Assembly (NCBI GenBank): GCA_963829575.1
Contig: CAWHJF010000016.1
Coordinates: 511,955-575,954, forward strand
From: KACC-23026 sp963829575
GTDB lineage: Bacteria > Bacillota > Bacilli > Bacillales > Sporolactobacillaceae
Length of the DNA: 64,000 bases
Direction of reading: 5' to 3'
The translations under genes were made by a program, and so were the position numbers. How positions within the stretch are numbered: the stretch's first letter is position 1; each line of letters begins with the position of its first letter. Of this stretch, positions 25,272-34,495 are shown piece by piece. The notes under the pieces are model-generated. The model did not search any database. It saw only the letters and a list, made by a program, of their open reading frames with translations, and was not told where the DNA came from.

Positions 25272-26783
25272 ATGAGCAGTACTCCCTCCGTACATACTCT
25301 CATAACAGAATTAATTGAAGCAGCAACAAAGGTCAATCTCATTGAAGAACCAGATCATATCTATTGTCGGAATCAGTTACTAAATCTTCTCGATCTTGAG
25401 GCCTATGTTCAGTCTGAACCTTCTTCCACCGATAAAACCATACCTGATCTCTTAGAGGCCCTATTGGCGTATGCCCGATCAGAAGGACTTATTGAAGATC
25501 TTTTAAGTGAAAAAGAGCGCTTATCCGCTCAACTCATGAATGTTTTCGTTCCGCGCCCTTCTACGGTGCAACGAATCTTTTTTGAACGCTATCAAACGTC
25601 ACCAAAAGAAGCCACGGATTATTTTTATGACTTAAGCATCCACAGTCATTATATTCAAATGGACCGAATTGAAAAGAATATTGAATTTCAAGCCTCAACA
25701 GAATATGGGGATATGGAGATCACGATCAATCTATCTAAGCCGGAAAAAGATCCGGAACAAATCAAACGGGAACGGGAAATGAAACAAACAAACACGGCCT
25801 ATCCTAAATGTCTTTTGTGTCGTGAAAATGAAGGCTATGCTGGACGTGTGGATCATCCCGCACGTTCCAATCACCGAGTCATTCCAATCGCGTTGGATCA
25901 CGAAAAATGGTATCTGCAATTTTCGCCTTATGTCTATTATAATGAACATAGTATTGTCTTTGCTGAAGCGCATCGTGACATGCGGATCGACCGCCATACA
26001 TTTACCAATCTTTTGGAATTTGTCAGCCAATTCCCTCATTATTTTATCGGATCCAATGCAGACCTACCCATTGTCGGTGGATCCATTCTCACCCATGACC
26101 ACTATCAAGGTGGGCACCATGAGTTTGCCATGATGCGGGCGTCTGAAGTTGCTCAATTTGACCTCGCCAATCATCCTAACGTTCAAGCTTCGATATTGAA
26201 GTGGCCAATGTCTGTGATTCGACTCAAAAGTACGGATAAGAGTGAGCTGACCAATACGGCAGAGGCTCTTTTAAACTTTTGGCGGGGGTATAGTGATCCT
26301 GAAGCGGATGTTTTGGCATTTAGTGGCGAGACGCCACATAATACAATCACTCCGATCGCACGGAAGCACGGCAAGACGTATATCTTGGATCTTGTATTGC
26401 GCAATAACCGCACAACGGAGGAGCATCCACTCGGACTCTTCCACCCCCATCAAGACGTCCATCACATCAAAAAAGAAAACATTGGGCTCATTGAGGTGAT
26501 GGGACTTGCGGTTCTTCCCGCTCGCTTGGAAAAAGAATTGCAAGAGGTGGAACGCTTTTTGGTGGATCTGCCGAATCAGATCGCCGATTATCATCGACCG
26601 TGGGCTGAGGATCTAAAGAAGGTTTATAAGAGTACGCTCTCCGAAGAAACGGTTTCAGACAGTTTGAAGAAAGCACTCGGCATTCGGTTCACTCGAATTT
26701 TAGAAGATGCGGGTGTCTTCAAACAAAGCGCCGCCGGTCGGAACGCATTTCAGCGCTTGATTCATCAATTCAATCAATCCTAA
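25272..26783 (+). CDS. galT: UDP-glucose--hexose-1-phosphate uridylyltransferase, class II
   Basis: Leloir pathway enzyme that exchanges galactose 1-phosphate with UDP-glucose. At 503 residues it belongs to the Gram-positive GalT family 2 (B. subtilis 513 aa). Segments include YPKCLLCRENEGYAGR with the CxxC pair, HSIVFAEAHRDM, and the active-site region GGSILTHDHYQGGHHEFAM, whose His-x-His pattern replaces HPH of class I. ATG 25272 has AAGGATGG upstream; an in-frame ATG 33 nt earlier lacks a site. galM follows after 21 nt; galK and galE are absent here. Confidence 0.92.
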   Translation: MSSTPSVHTLITELIEAATKVNLIEEPDHIYCRNQLLNLLDLEAYVQSEPSSTDKTIPDLLEALLAYARSEGLIEDLLSEKERLSAQLMNVFVPRPSTVQRIFFERYQTSPKEATDYFYDLSIHSHYIQMDRIEKNIEFQASTEYGDMEITINLSKPEKDPEQIKREREMKQTNTAYPKCLLCRENEGYAGRVDHPARSNHRVIPIALDHEKWYLQFSPYVYYNEHSIVFAEAHRDMRIDRHTFTNLLEFVSQFPHYFIGSNADLPIVGGSILTHDHYQGGHHEFAMMRASEVAQFDLANHPNVQASILKWPMSVIRLKSTDKSELTNTAEALLNFWRGYSDPEADVLAFSGETPHNTITPIARKHGKTYILDLVLRNNRTTEEHPLGLFHPHQDVHHIKKENIGLIEVMGLAVLPARLEKELQEVERFLVDLPNQIADYHRPWAEDLKKVYKSTLSEETVSDSLKKALGIRFTRILEDAGVFKQSAAGRNAFQRLIHQFNQS

Positions 26784-26804
26784 ACAGAATTGGAGCTAAA
26801 TTTC

Positions 26805-27845
26805 ATGAAAATCGAACAGAAACACCTCACGATCCAAGACCAGACCTGGATCGCTTATACGTTGATCAACGATTCGAATATGAGCGTTGAATTGCTTAAT
26901 TACGGGGGCATTATCACCAAAATTAGAGTACCTGATCAAAACGGAACGTCTGAAAACGTGGTACTTGGCTTTAAAAATTATGAAGAGTATTTGACCAACC
27001 CACCCTTTTTGGGTGCATTGATCGGTAGAGTAGCCGGTCGGATTCAAGGCTCCCAATTTGAGCTAAATGGGAAAACTTATTCCCTGCCAATAAATGATGG
27101 CGCGAACCACCTACACGGCGGTCCGGAGGGTCTTAATCAAGTGCTTTGGGAAAGCACGACTTATCAAAATGAACAAGAAATTGGCGTGGTGCTCACCCAT
27201 CAAAGTCCAAATGGAGCAGGTGGCTATCCTGGTACTCTTGAACTCAAAGTAACCTATAGCTTGACTCATCAAAATGAACTCTCGATTGCGTATGAGGCGG
27301 TCTCAGACCAAGACACGGTACTCACGCTCACCAATCATTCCTATTTCAATTTAAGCGGAGATCTCAAAACAACGATTAAAAATCATAACGTGACGTTGGA
27401 TGCCTCACGCTTTGTTGAGTTAGATGACGCGTTGATTCCAACTGGAACGATCTTAGAGGTCGACGGTACGCCATTTGATTTCCGTGGTGGACGACGCGTT
27501 GAAGACGGCATTGACACTTCTCATCCACAAAATCTAGTGGCAAGCCATGGCTATGACCATTTCTTCCTTTTTGATCAAGAAAAAAAGGCAGCGGCAATCG
27601 TTGAGGATCCAATAAGTGGAAGAAAAATGACGGTTGAAACCACACAACCCGGTGTCGTATTTTACACCTCGAATACATTAGGTGATGGACTTGAGCTTTT
27701 GGAGCGACAGTCCGAAGACCACTTAGGGCTCTGTCTCGAAACCCAAAGCTCACCTGCCTCCTTACATCTCGACGGATTTCCGTCCATCATGCTTAAAAAA
27801 GAGGAACGCTACAACCAAAAGACAATCTTTCGGTTTGAAGCCTAA
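26805..27845 (+). CDS. galM: aldose 1-epimerase (mutarotase)
   Basis: Interconverts alpha and beta anomers of galactose/glucose so they can enter the Leloir pathway. 346 residues, the normal mutarotase length. Key segments: GRVAGRIQGSQFELNGK, NHLHGGPEGLNQVLW (catalytic His of the first motif), TNHSYFNLSG with the second His, and the C-terminal LCLETQSSPAS glutamate. ATG 26805 is preceded by TTGGAG. Second gene of the galT-galM pair. Confidence 0.93.
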   Translation: MKIEQKHLTIQDQTWIAYTLINDSNMSVELLNYGGIITKIRVPDQNGTSENVVLGFKNYEEYLTNPPFLGALIGRVAGRIQGSQFELNGKTYSLPINDGANHLHGGPEGLNQVLWESTTYQNEQEIGVVLTHQSPNGAGGYPGTLELKVTYSLTHQNELSIAYEAVSDQDTVLTLTNHSYFNLSGDLKTTIKNHNVTLDASRFVELDDALIPTGTILEVDGTPFDFRGGRRVEDGIDTSHPQNLVASHGYDHFFLFDQEKKAAAIVEDPISGRKMTVETTQPGVVFYTSNTLGDGLELLERQSEDHLGLCLETQSSPASLHLDGFPSIMLKKEERYNQKTIFRFEA

Positions 27846-27880
27846 AAAGAGGGTGTCCATCGTTGGACACCCTCTTCTGC
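27846..27880 (+). terminator. terminator of galTM
   Basis: AGAGGGTGTCCA / TGGACACCCTCT perfect arms, TCGT loop, T-rich tail. Confidence 0.88.
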
Positions 27881-28015
27881 TTAGTTCTACTTGTTCGAAT
27901 ATTGTCAATTACAGGTGCGATTTAAAAAGTCTTTGCCTCTGTACGGTGGGTGGCACTTCGTTTCGGGAACTACCCCGTCACAGGTAATAAATAGGTCGTA
28001 TAAATAAATAATTTC

Positions 28016-28891
28016 TTACACGCGTTCATAGCGCACATAAGCAATTTTAGTACTATCAGGTGACCAGGAATTGACATTAATGGTTCCTTGGCCGCCAAAG
28101 AGACTTAGAAGCGTGCGCGATTCGCCACCGGAACTCGGCATCAGACGTAACTCAACTTCTTTATTAGGTGGATGGTCACCTGGCTCTACATCATCTTTCT
28201 TATAAGAGATGTAAACGACCTTGTTTCCGTCTGGTGACACATGTGGGAACCAATTATTGCGTGCATCAAAAGTCATCTGGGTCGGATCGCGGCCATCTGC
28301 CCCCATCCGCCAAACGTGCATCAATCCCGATCGGGTCGAATTAAACCAAATCGATTTCCCATCCGGCGCATATTCTGGACCATCATCAAGCCCCTTTATA
28401 TCGGTTAATTGCGTCTCTTCTCCGCCTTCTTTTGGTATCGTATAAATGTCGTATTGACCATTCCGCTCCGCACAGTAACTTAGCGTCGCTCCGTCTGGCG
28501 ACCACCCGTGCAAGTAAGATGGTGCCATTGGCGTCACGAGTGTTGGCACGCCACCTTCAATGGGCAAAACATAGATACGGGATTGGCGGTCTTCACGCGT
28601 GTGATGACTGACCGCAATTTGCCTGTGATCGGGTGACAACACATGGTCGTTATTACAAAAGTTCGCAAACCCTGATTTAATTTCGATCGACTCGTACGTC
28701 GCCAAATCAAACGCATACAGACTTCCGCCGCTATTGTAAATTAATCGATTATCCCGCGCCCAGTTCGGCGCTTCAATCACTTGATCAAACGTTGCTAATG
28801 TTTTCGTTTCTCCGGTTTGTATCGTCAATGTCTCCAGATAACATTTTTGCTTTCGTACGTCAAATTCATGTGGCTTTTTTAAAGTTTTCAC
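28016..28891 (-). CDS. TolB-like beta-propeller protein
   Basis: A 291-residue protein built from repeated WD40-like PD40 blades: SPDHRQIAVS, SPDGATLSYCAE, APDGKSIWFNSTR, SPDGNKVVYIS and SPDSTKIAYVR. This is the C-terminal propeller seen in TolB and in DPP-IV/oligopeptidases, but no peptidase domain, signal peptide or membrane anchor is present, so it is a cytosolic stand-alone propeller of unknown role. Monocistronic. Confidence 0.85.
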   Translation of the reverse strand: MKTLKKPHEFDVRKQKCYLETLTIQTGETKTLATFDQVIEAPNWARDNRLIYNSGGSLYAFDLATYESIEIKSGFANFCNNDHVLSPDHRQIAVSHHTREDRQSRIYVLPIEGGVPTLVTPMAPSYLHGWSPDGATLSYCAERNGQYDIYTIPKEGGEETQLTDIKGLDDGPEYAPDGKSIWFNSTRSGLMHVWRMGADGRDPTQMTFDARNNWFPHVSPDGNKVVYISYKKDDVEPGDHPPNKEVELRLMPSSGGESRTLLSLFGGQGTINVNSWSPDSTKIAYVRYERV

Positions 28892-28983
28892 GCCTCGTCC
28901 TCCTTGATATAATGGATTACAAACCGCTTTATTTAACTATTCTATAAGACAAAGGCAAACACCTGCTGTCCTTTTAACCGCTC

Positions 28984-30015
28984 TTAATTTTCGCTGGATT
29001 TCCCCCACCGCTCTTCAAGTTTTAAACCTTTCCAAAGTAAAAAAGAAATCACCCACGTCACCAGAAACAATCCGACTAATACGAAGCCCAACCCATTCAT
29101 GTTCAACGCGTTCATCCATTTCCAGAACCCTTGATCTAAATGCCTCCATTTTGAAAAACTTTGAACTAACTCTATGAATCCAATAAAAAGCGCAGCAAGA
29201 ACAGACAAGCTTGTGACCGTTAGATTATAGTAAATTTTTCGAAGCGGTGTTCGAAAGGCCCAGTTGTACGCATGGACCATAAAAAAGCCATCGGCGGTGT
29301 CCATTAGGCTCATACCTGCTGAGAATAGAATCGGTAGCGACAAGATTCCAAAAATGGATAAAGCGTGTTTGGCAGCGCCTGCTGAGATCGCCAATAGCGC
29401 GACTTCACTCGCTGTATCAAAACCGAGACCGAACAAAAAGCCAATCGGATAGACATGCCAACTTTTTGTAACAAGTTGCAAGAGCGGTCCAATCAATCGT
29501 GTAATCAACCCTCGATTGTCCAAGAGACTGTCAAGCTCTTGTTCGTACCCCACACCTTGTCGAATTTTCAAAAAGGCTTTTTGCAAGTCTAATAGAACAA
29601 AGGCATTTAGTAGACCAATAATTAACAGAAAAAGACCAGACACAACCGTTCCTATTAGACTACCAATTTCTTGAAAGCGTGGCATTTCATGCTCAGCCCA
29701 ATGGATTGAAAACGCGAGGAGAACTATCATTATGAAGACAACGGTTGAATGACCTAATGAAAAGAAGAAGCCCACACCAACGGGTTCCTTATCTTTTTGC
29801 AATAATTTTCGAACAGTATTATCGATCGCGGCAATGTGGTCCACATCAAAAGCATGTCGCAAACCAAACGTATACGAAAGAAGGGCCATCCCGAGCAGTA
29901 AAGGATGATTTTGGGCACCCAGCGCCAAAAAAGTCAATCCTACAATATGCAAAATCAAAACGGCTCCCCCATACGGGACCCACTTTCTATGTACAGTGCT
30001 TTTTCTAGTTTTCAC
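28984..30015 (-). CDS. HoxN/NixA-family nickel/cobalt transporter
   Basis: High-affinity Ni2+/Co2+ permease of the NiCoT family, about 343 residues and eight membrane helices. The signature in helix II, RHAFDVDHIAAIDNTVRK (the H-x4-D-H metal filter), is intact, and the second signature LGFDTASEVALLAISAGA follows. GTG 30015 is preceded by AAGGAAG but spacing is long; a TTG at 30045 is an alternative. No urease or hydrogenase genes are in the window, so the client metalloenzyme is unknown. Confidence 0.9.
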   Translation of the reverse strand: MKTRKSTVHRKWVPYGGAVLILHIVGLTFLALGAQNHPLLLGMALLSYTFGLRHAFDVDHIAAIDNTVRKLLQKDKEPVGVGFFFSLGHSTVVFIMIVLLAFSIHWAEHEMPRFQEIGSLIGTVVSGLFLLIIGLLNAFVLLDLQKAFLKIRQGVGYEQELDSLLDNRGLITRLIGPLLQLVTKSWHVYPIGFLFGLGFDTASEVALLAISAGAAKHALSIFGILSLPILFSAGMSLMDTADGFFMVHAYNWAFRTPLRKIYYNLTVTSLSVLAALFIGFIELVQSFSKWRHLDQGFWKWMNALNMNGLGFVLVGLFLVTWVISFLLWKGLKLEERWGKSSEN

Positions 30016-30128
30016 AACATCTCTACTTCCTTTTCGACTTATCAAAGCTTTCTAAAAATCATAAACAAGAAAAGGCAATGTGTCTAGTGTCTGAATCCTT
30101 CATCTGTCCTGGTCCATAGGACAAATTA

Positions 30129-30157
30129 GAAGACTGAACCCTACTCGGGTCCAGCCT
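30129..30157 (-). terminator. possible terminator of the fasciclin gene
   Basis: GACTGAACCC/GGGTCCAG arms with a short loop; modest T content on the - strand. Confidence 0.4.
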
Positions 30158-30173
30158 TTAGTTAATGGTTCAA

Positions 30174-30671
30174 TTATTTCGGTAAAAGGACTTTATCGAT
30201 GACATGGATGACACCATTTGATGTCTGAATGTCCTTCGTAATTACATTGGCATCGTTAACACGAACAGGATTAAGGGAAATCATGACGTTTTTCTTCGCT
30301 AACGTTTTGACCTTCATGCCGTCCTTCAAGTCACTCGACATCACGTTCCCCGAAACCACATGGTAAAGCAAAATGGTTTTTAAATCCTTTCGGGCTAACA
30401 ATTCTTTTTTGGTAATGCCTAACTCTTTTAAAAGTGTGTTAAATGCTTCATCCGTTGGTGCAAATACGGTATACGGGCCCTTCCCTTTAAGCGTATTGAC
30501 GAGTCCCGCCTTCTTTAGTGCAGCGACCAATGTGTTAAATTGACCGGATGAAAGGGCTGTATCTACAATGTCTTTCTTTGCTGTGGGCTTCTCTGATGCA
30601 AACGCACCTGTCGAAAAAGACATGATGAGCATTACCATCATTACGATTGAAACCCATTTCATTTTTCTCAT
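30174..30671 (-). CDS. secreted fasciclin (FAS1) domain protein
   Basis: A 165-residue exported protein. Residues 1-26 are a Sec signal peptide ending ...GAFASE. A single FAS1 domain follows, with TLVAALKKAGLVNTLKG, YTVFAPTDEAFN, LLYHVVSG (H-box region) and GVIHVIDKVLLP at the end. FAS1 domains mediate adhesion; bacterial single-domain versions are secreted or wall-associated with unknown ligands. ATG 30671 has AGAAGGAGAG upstream; the longer TTG start would include that site. Confidence 0.92.
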   Translation of the reverse strand: MRKMKWVSIVMMVMLIMSFSTGAFASEKPTAKKDIVDTALSSGQFNTLVAALKKAGLVNTLKGKGPYTVFAPTDEAFNTLLKELGITKKELLARKDLKTILLYHVVSGNVMSSDLKDGMKVKTLAKKNVMISLNPVRVNDANVITKDIQTSNGVIHVIDKVLLPK

Positions 30672-30813
30672 GTTTAACTCTCCTTCTTTCAACTTATTTC
30701 AATTTTTTAGGCGCATACCAACGTATGTAACCTCCGTTATTATGCAGCCTGAAAAGTCTTTTTATCCTAGTAATTTGGATCCGAACTGCTCATTCGCACA
30801 TTTGACCCCACTT

Positions 30814-30849
30814 AAAAAGCTCTCACAGAAAACGTCCTGAGAGAGCTTC
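30814..30849 (-). terminator. terminator of the SDR gene
   Basis: AAGCTCTC / GAGAGAGCTT arms; on the - strand followed by TTTTT. Confidence 0.7.
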
Positions 30850-30881
30850 GTGTTTTTTATTTAGTAGAAATCCGATTCGTT

Positions 30882-31766
30882 TCAAGAAGAAAAATCAAAA
30901 TGAACACCTGTTAATTCTTCAGATACATCCCAAAGTTTCTTCATGGTTTCTTCATCATAGACCCCTTTGGCTGGGTGTTCAATGGTTGGGTAACCTCTTC
31001 GTTGGCCTCTTCCATCTGGGCCAATATATTCCCCGCCATTTAGACTGGGTTCGGTTGCGGCATAAATACTCGGCAAGGCGCCCATTGAGGCCGGTTGGAA
31101 AAATAGGTTCATCAGACGTTTCCCGAGCTTTCCGCCCATTTTGAACAAGTTGGTAGAAGAAACACCTGGGTGGGACGCAATGCTTAGCGTTTCGATTCCA
31201 CTGGCCTTTAAACGCTGATCCAATTCTTTTGAAAATAAAAGGTTCGCTAATTTACTTTGACCGTAGAATTTAAAGCCCTTATAGCCTTTTGATCCATCAA
31301 GATTATCAAAATAAATAGCGGCGCCTCTATGGGCAAGACTACTTAAGGTGACAACACGGGAGTGCTTTGTTTTCTTTAATACTGGCAACAGTAAACCGGT
31401 TAAAGCAAAATGCCCTAAATGGTTACTGCCAAACTGCAATTCAAACCCGTCTTTTGTTTTGGAATAAGGCGGGATCATCACGCCAGCATTATTAATTAAA
31501 AGGTCCAATGAATCAAACTGTGCACAATACATGTCAACAAATTGGTGAATGCTCTTTAAATCGGCTAAATCAAGCGTCATTAATTCAATCGAACGATCAG
31601 GATGGTCGGCAATCAACGCTTCCATCGCTTTCTGGCCTTTTTCTTTGCTTCGAACCGCCATAACAACGTGGGCGCCTTGATCTGCCAATTCCTTAACGGT
31701 TTCATAACCGATTCCACTATTAGCACCTGTGATGATGACGCGTTTCCCTTTTAATTGCTCTCCCAT
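30882..31766 (-). CDS. SDR-family oxidoreductase
   Basis: Short-chain dehydrogenase/reductase, 294 residues, closest in pattern to the retinol-dehydrogenase/WW-oxidoreductase-like group. Cofactor loop TGANSGIGYE (13-22), NNAG motif in LLINNAGVM, catalytic Ser in VTLSSLAH and the Tyr/Lys pair YGQSKLANLL are all present, so it should be active with NADP(H). Substrate unknown. It stands alone. Confidence 0.88.
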   Translation of the reverse strand: MGEQLKGKRVIITGANSGIGYETVKELADQGAHVVMAVRSKEKGQKAMEALIADHPDRSIELMTLDLADLKSIHQFVDMYCAQFDSLDLLINNAGVMIPPYSKTKDGFELQFGSNHLGHFALTGLLLPVLKKTKHSRVVTLSSLAHRGAAIYFDNLDGSKGYKGFKFYGQSKLANLLFSKELDQRLKASGIETLSIASHPGVSSTNLFKMGGKLGKRLMNLFFQPASMGALPSIYAATEPSLNGGEYIGPDGRGQRRGYPTIEHPAKGVYDEETMKKLWDVSEELTGVHFDFSS

Positions 31767-31849
31767 TTGGACACCTCTTTATATATTCTTGATTGATGAG
31801 CTCCCAAGTCGATTACAGTGTTAGTTAAATATAACGATAAGTCTAAGTT

Positions 31850-32135
31850 AAAAGTAAAGGAAAACCGACGAAACCGCAAGGAAAGACGCTCCGTTTTATG
31901 AGCGCTACAAGCATGATCGTCATGATGACAAAGTTGGGTGCCGAATTGTTGTACCGATCTATATGCAAAAGATGCGCGGATTCTCACCACTGGGCTCAGG
32001 ATTACGCGTAGCGTATTACCCGGGGTACTCGTTATTGGTGTGATGATGCCAATTACCGAAAAACATTCGATAGAATTGGCGCCCATAAACCCGATGAAAC
32101 CATTCTCTCACTGCTTTCATCGGGGTACTTTTTTA
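31850..32135 (+). ncRNA. candidate structured RNA with terminator
   Basis: On the + strand a long-range helix pairs GGGTGCCGAATT (31936-31947) with AATTGGCGCCC (32074-32084) with one bulge and one G-U pair. It encloses local stems (ATTGG/CCAAT near 32035-32053). It is followed at once by a terminator hairpin CCCGATGAAA/TTTCATCGGG with a GTACTTTTTT tail. This is the layout of a riboswitch or stable ncRNA, but no aptamer consensus I know fits and no + strand gene follows. It fills the 31767-32171 gap. Confidence 0.45.
32089..32134 (+). terminator. + strand rho-independent terminator
   Basis: CCCGATGAAA/TTTCATCGGG arms then GTACTTTTTT. No annotated + strand gene lies upstream, which is what suggests a transcribed RNA. 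Confidence 0.8.
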
Positions 32136-32171
32136 GAAAGGAGGATGGTTTCACAAGATTAAACAAAACAA

Positions 32172-33800
32172 TTACTGATCCTCACCTGATTGTTGGCTTT
32201 TTTCAAACTGGAACATATCAGATTTCTTGATAAGGACAGCGCTCAGGATGGCGCCGGCCGCTAAAATAATCGCCGCAATTCTAAAGATTGTAATCGTCCC
32301 ATCAACGAATGACGTACGCGCAATGTCCTGAATCGTAGAATACATAGGGTTGTGTGCATATGGATTCGGATGCGCAGGATCATTTGGTAGGCCCAAACTC
32401 CCAGCAATAGTCCCTGCTTTTTGTATTCCGTTGATCATCTGCTCCTTAGCGGCACTAGGAAGATTTGCTACCTTAAGTGCATTAAGTTTATCCGCGATGG
32501 CATGGTTATATCGGCTATTCAGAATGGCCCCAAGAAATGCGATGCCGAACGCGATGCCGACTTGTCGAGAAACGTTGTTAACACCTGATGCCATACCCGC
32601 GCGTCTTGGGTGAACCGTCCCCATTGCAAGCGTAGACAACGGCGGATTCGCCATTCCATTCCCAATTCCAGCAATGATAAAGGCAGGAAGTAAAACCACC
32701 CAATCTGAAGGTTGATCATGGGGTGAAATTCGACTCATTAATAGAACCGCAAGAGTCAATAGCGAGAGCGCAGTGACAATTAACCCCTTTGCCCCAAGCT
32801 TATCCGTAAAACGTCCTGCAATCGGTGCCCCTAATATAACGAGCGCACTTAAAGGCAAAGTTCTGAGTCCTGCTTGAAGCGCATCAAATCCTAAGAAGTT
32901 TTGCAGATAAAGAGTCAGATAGAAAAACAGAGAATAAAGCCCTGCGCTTAAACAAAAGGCCGCAATACAGGAACCTGTAAAACTGGCATTTTTAAAAAGA
33001 CGCGGATCCACCATTGGGTTTTTGAGTTTTAATTCAACACCAATAAACAAAATCAACCCAATGCCCGCAACAACAAAGAGCGTGAGGATGTAGGCGGAGC
33101 CCCAGCCTTTGTCATTGCCCTGCATGATTCCCAACACTAAGCCAAGCATAGTAATTGTAAGAAGAATCAATCCCAAGAAATCAATGGAATGAGCACTTCG
33201 CTCATCCTTGGTCTCTCTTATTGCCCAGATCGATAAAAGAATCCCAATAATACCAATTGGAATATTGATATAGAAAATCGATTGCCAACTGATGTTCTGA
33301 ACAAGAAGGCCGCCTGCAAGCGGACCGATTGCGGTGGAAAGTCCAATGACCGCTCCAGAAATTCCAAATGCAATGCCACGGTCCTTACCGTGAAACTGTG
33401 TGGAGATAATCGCAAGCGCGAGCGGCATCATAGCAGAAGCACCTAGTCCTTGAAAGGCCCTCGACAGGTTAAGGATCGTGATATGCGATAAGCTCCCGAC
33501 CTTAATATCTCCGGACAACGAACATAAAAGAGAGCCGATACTAAAAACAGCGAGCCCTAATATAAAGATCCGTTTCCTTCCAAAAATGTCACCGAGACGT
33601 GATGAGGTGACCAAGATCACGGCAAATGCTAAGGCATAGGCGTCGATTACCCACTGTAAATCAGAAAAGCTCGCATTTAAATCTTTTTGAATGGATGGTA
33701 ACGCGACATTCACTATCGTGACATCAAGCAGGGCCATAAATAAGCCCACGCACACCGCCACTAACGCCCACCATTTGTGGGTCTTAACCGTTTCGTTCAT
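32172..33800 (-). CDS. DHA2-family (EmrB/QacA) drug:H+ antiporter
   Basis: Membrane exporter of 542 residues with 14 predicted helices. Helix 1 carries ALLDVTIVNVALPSIQ, the DHA2 motif D1; motif A appears as SSRLGDIFGRKRIFILG, and motif C-like GAVIGLSTAIGPLAGGLL is in helix 5. It probably exports lipophilic toxic compounds. It lies 15 nt after the PadR-family regulator gene in the same transcript, so it is likely induced when PadR releases the operator upstream. Confidence 0.92.
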   Translation of the reverse strand: MNETVKTHKWWALVAVCVGLFMALLDVTIVNVALPSIQKDLNASFSDLQWVIDAYALAFAVILVTSSRLGDIFGRKRIFILGLAVFSIGSLLCSLSGDIKVGSLSHITILNLSRAFQGLGASAMMPLALAIISTQFHGKDRGIAFGISGAVIGLSTAIGPLAGGLLVQNISWQSIFYINIPIGIIGILLSIWAIRETKDERSAHSIDFLGLILLTITMLGLVLGIMQGNDKGWGSAYILTLFVVAGIGLILFIGVELKLKNPMVDPRLFKNASFTGSCIAAFCLSAGLYSLFFYLTLYLQNFLGFDALQAGLRTLPLSALVILGAPIAGRFTDKLGAKGLIVTALSLLTLAVLLMSRISPHDQPSDWVVLLPAFIIAGIGNGMANPPLSTLAMGTVHPRRAGMASGVNNVSRQVGIAFGIAFLGAILNSRYNHAIADKLNALKVANLPSAAKEQMINGIQKAGTIAGSLGLPNDPAHPNPYAHNPMYSTIQDIARTSFVDGTITIFRIAAIILAAGAILSAVLIKKSDMFQFEKSQQSGEDQ

Positions 33801-33815
33801 TCATTTATTCCTCCT

Positions 33816-34346
33816 TTAGTTTAAGTTCAGTTCTTTACGAATGTTGCTTGCCCAATCAAGCTCTAATTGCCATTGTGTCTTCATGTGTGCCATCATGACA
33901 AGCGAGGACCAAACACTTGTCCCAATCTCAGATTCACGTTGTTTTAAATCTTCAATCTCGGCATCAATATGGAAAAGGTGCGTTTGGCAATAGTTAATGA
34001 AATGATCGAGTAAATACTTCTGCTCGTTCGGCTGAAGCCATTCAATAAACACAAACTTGAATGGAAAGAGTTTTCGATATTCACCCAGATTGCTAGTTGT
34101 ATCCATCAGGAGTTGTCGAAAACGCTCGCGCCCTTTATCCGTAATGGTATATTCATTATGGCGAGATGCGCCTTCTCCCTCAACTAGGCAAATCAAGCCT
34201 TCTTCCTTGAGCTTGTTGAACAATGGATAAATTCTCCCAGGACTCATCTTGGCATATGGACCAATCATGTCGTTAATAATTTTGGAGATCCGGTAACCAT
34301 GTGAGAGTGACTTCATGAGAAAGCCCAAGATAATAAGTTCATACAA
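33816..34346 (-). CDS. PadR-family transcriptional regulator
   Basis: A 176-residue PadR/subfamily-2 winged-helix repressor. The N-terminal HTH has ELIILGFLMKSLSHGYRISKII and SPGRIYPLFNKLKEEGLI; the wing is NEYTITDKGRERF; the C-terminal helices form the Vir_act_alpha_C-like dimer region. TTG 34344-34346 is the start because GAGGTGA lies 7 nt upstream. First gene of the padR-exporter operon; a 21-bp palindrome overlaps its promoter. Confidence 0.9.
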   Translation of the reverse strand: MYELIILGFLMKSLSHGYRISKIINDMIGPYAKMSPGRIYPLFNKLKEEGLICLVEGEGASRHNEYTITDKGRERFRQLLMDTTSNLGEYRKLFPFKFVFIEWLQPNEQKYLLDHFINYCQTHLFHIDAEIEDLKQRESEIGTSVWSSLVMMAHMKTQWQLELDWASNIRKELNLN

Positions 34347-34388
34347 AAGTTATTCACCTCAATCTAAAGCACTGTTTTACTACAAACC

Positions 34389-34417
34389 AATATATCACTG
34401 TGATATATTAGTGTCTA
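34389..34417 (-). promoter_or_regulatory. padR promoter overlapped by a 21-bp operator
   Basis: On the - strand TAGACA (34412-34417), 17-nt spacer, TATATT (34389-34394). The perfect palindrome AATATATCAC-T-GTGATATATT (34389-34409) covers the -10 and most of the spacer, so a bound dimer would block RNA polymerase. Confidence 0.8.
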
Positions 34418-34435
34418 CTTATTGGGTGCATATAA

Positions 34436-34466
34436 AAAACGCACAGTTCTCCACTGTGCGTTTTCA
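34436..34466 (-). terminator. terminator of the YeeE/YedE gene
   Basis: AAAACGCACAGT/ACTGTGCGTTTT perfect arms, TCTCC loop. Confidence 0.88.
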
Positions 34467-34495
34467 GGTACAATCTGTTATTAATATGTGTCCGT

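Noticed and set aside
31751..32086. 111-codon - strand ORF upstream of the SDR gene
   Set aside because: No ribosome site, odd composition, and it runs antisense across the structured RNA region.
31850..32135. Assignment to TPP, SAM, lysine, FMN, B12, M-box, yybP-ykoY, ydaO, c-di-GMP or T-box classes
   Set aside because: None of the conserved core strings of these classes was found in the region.
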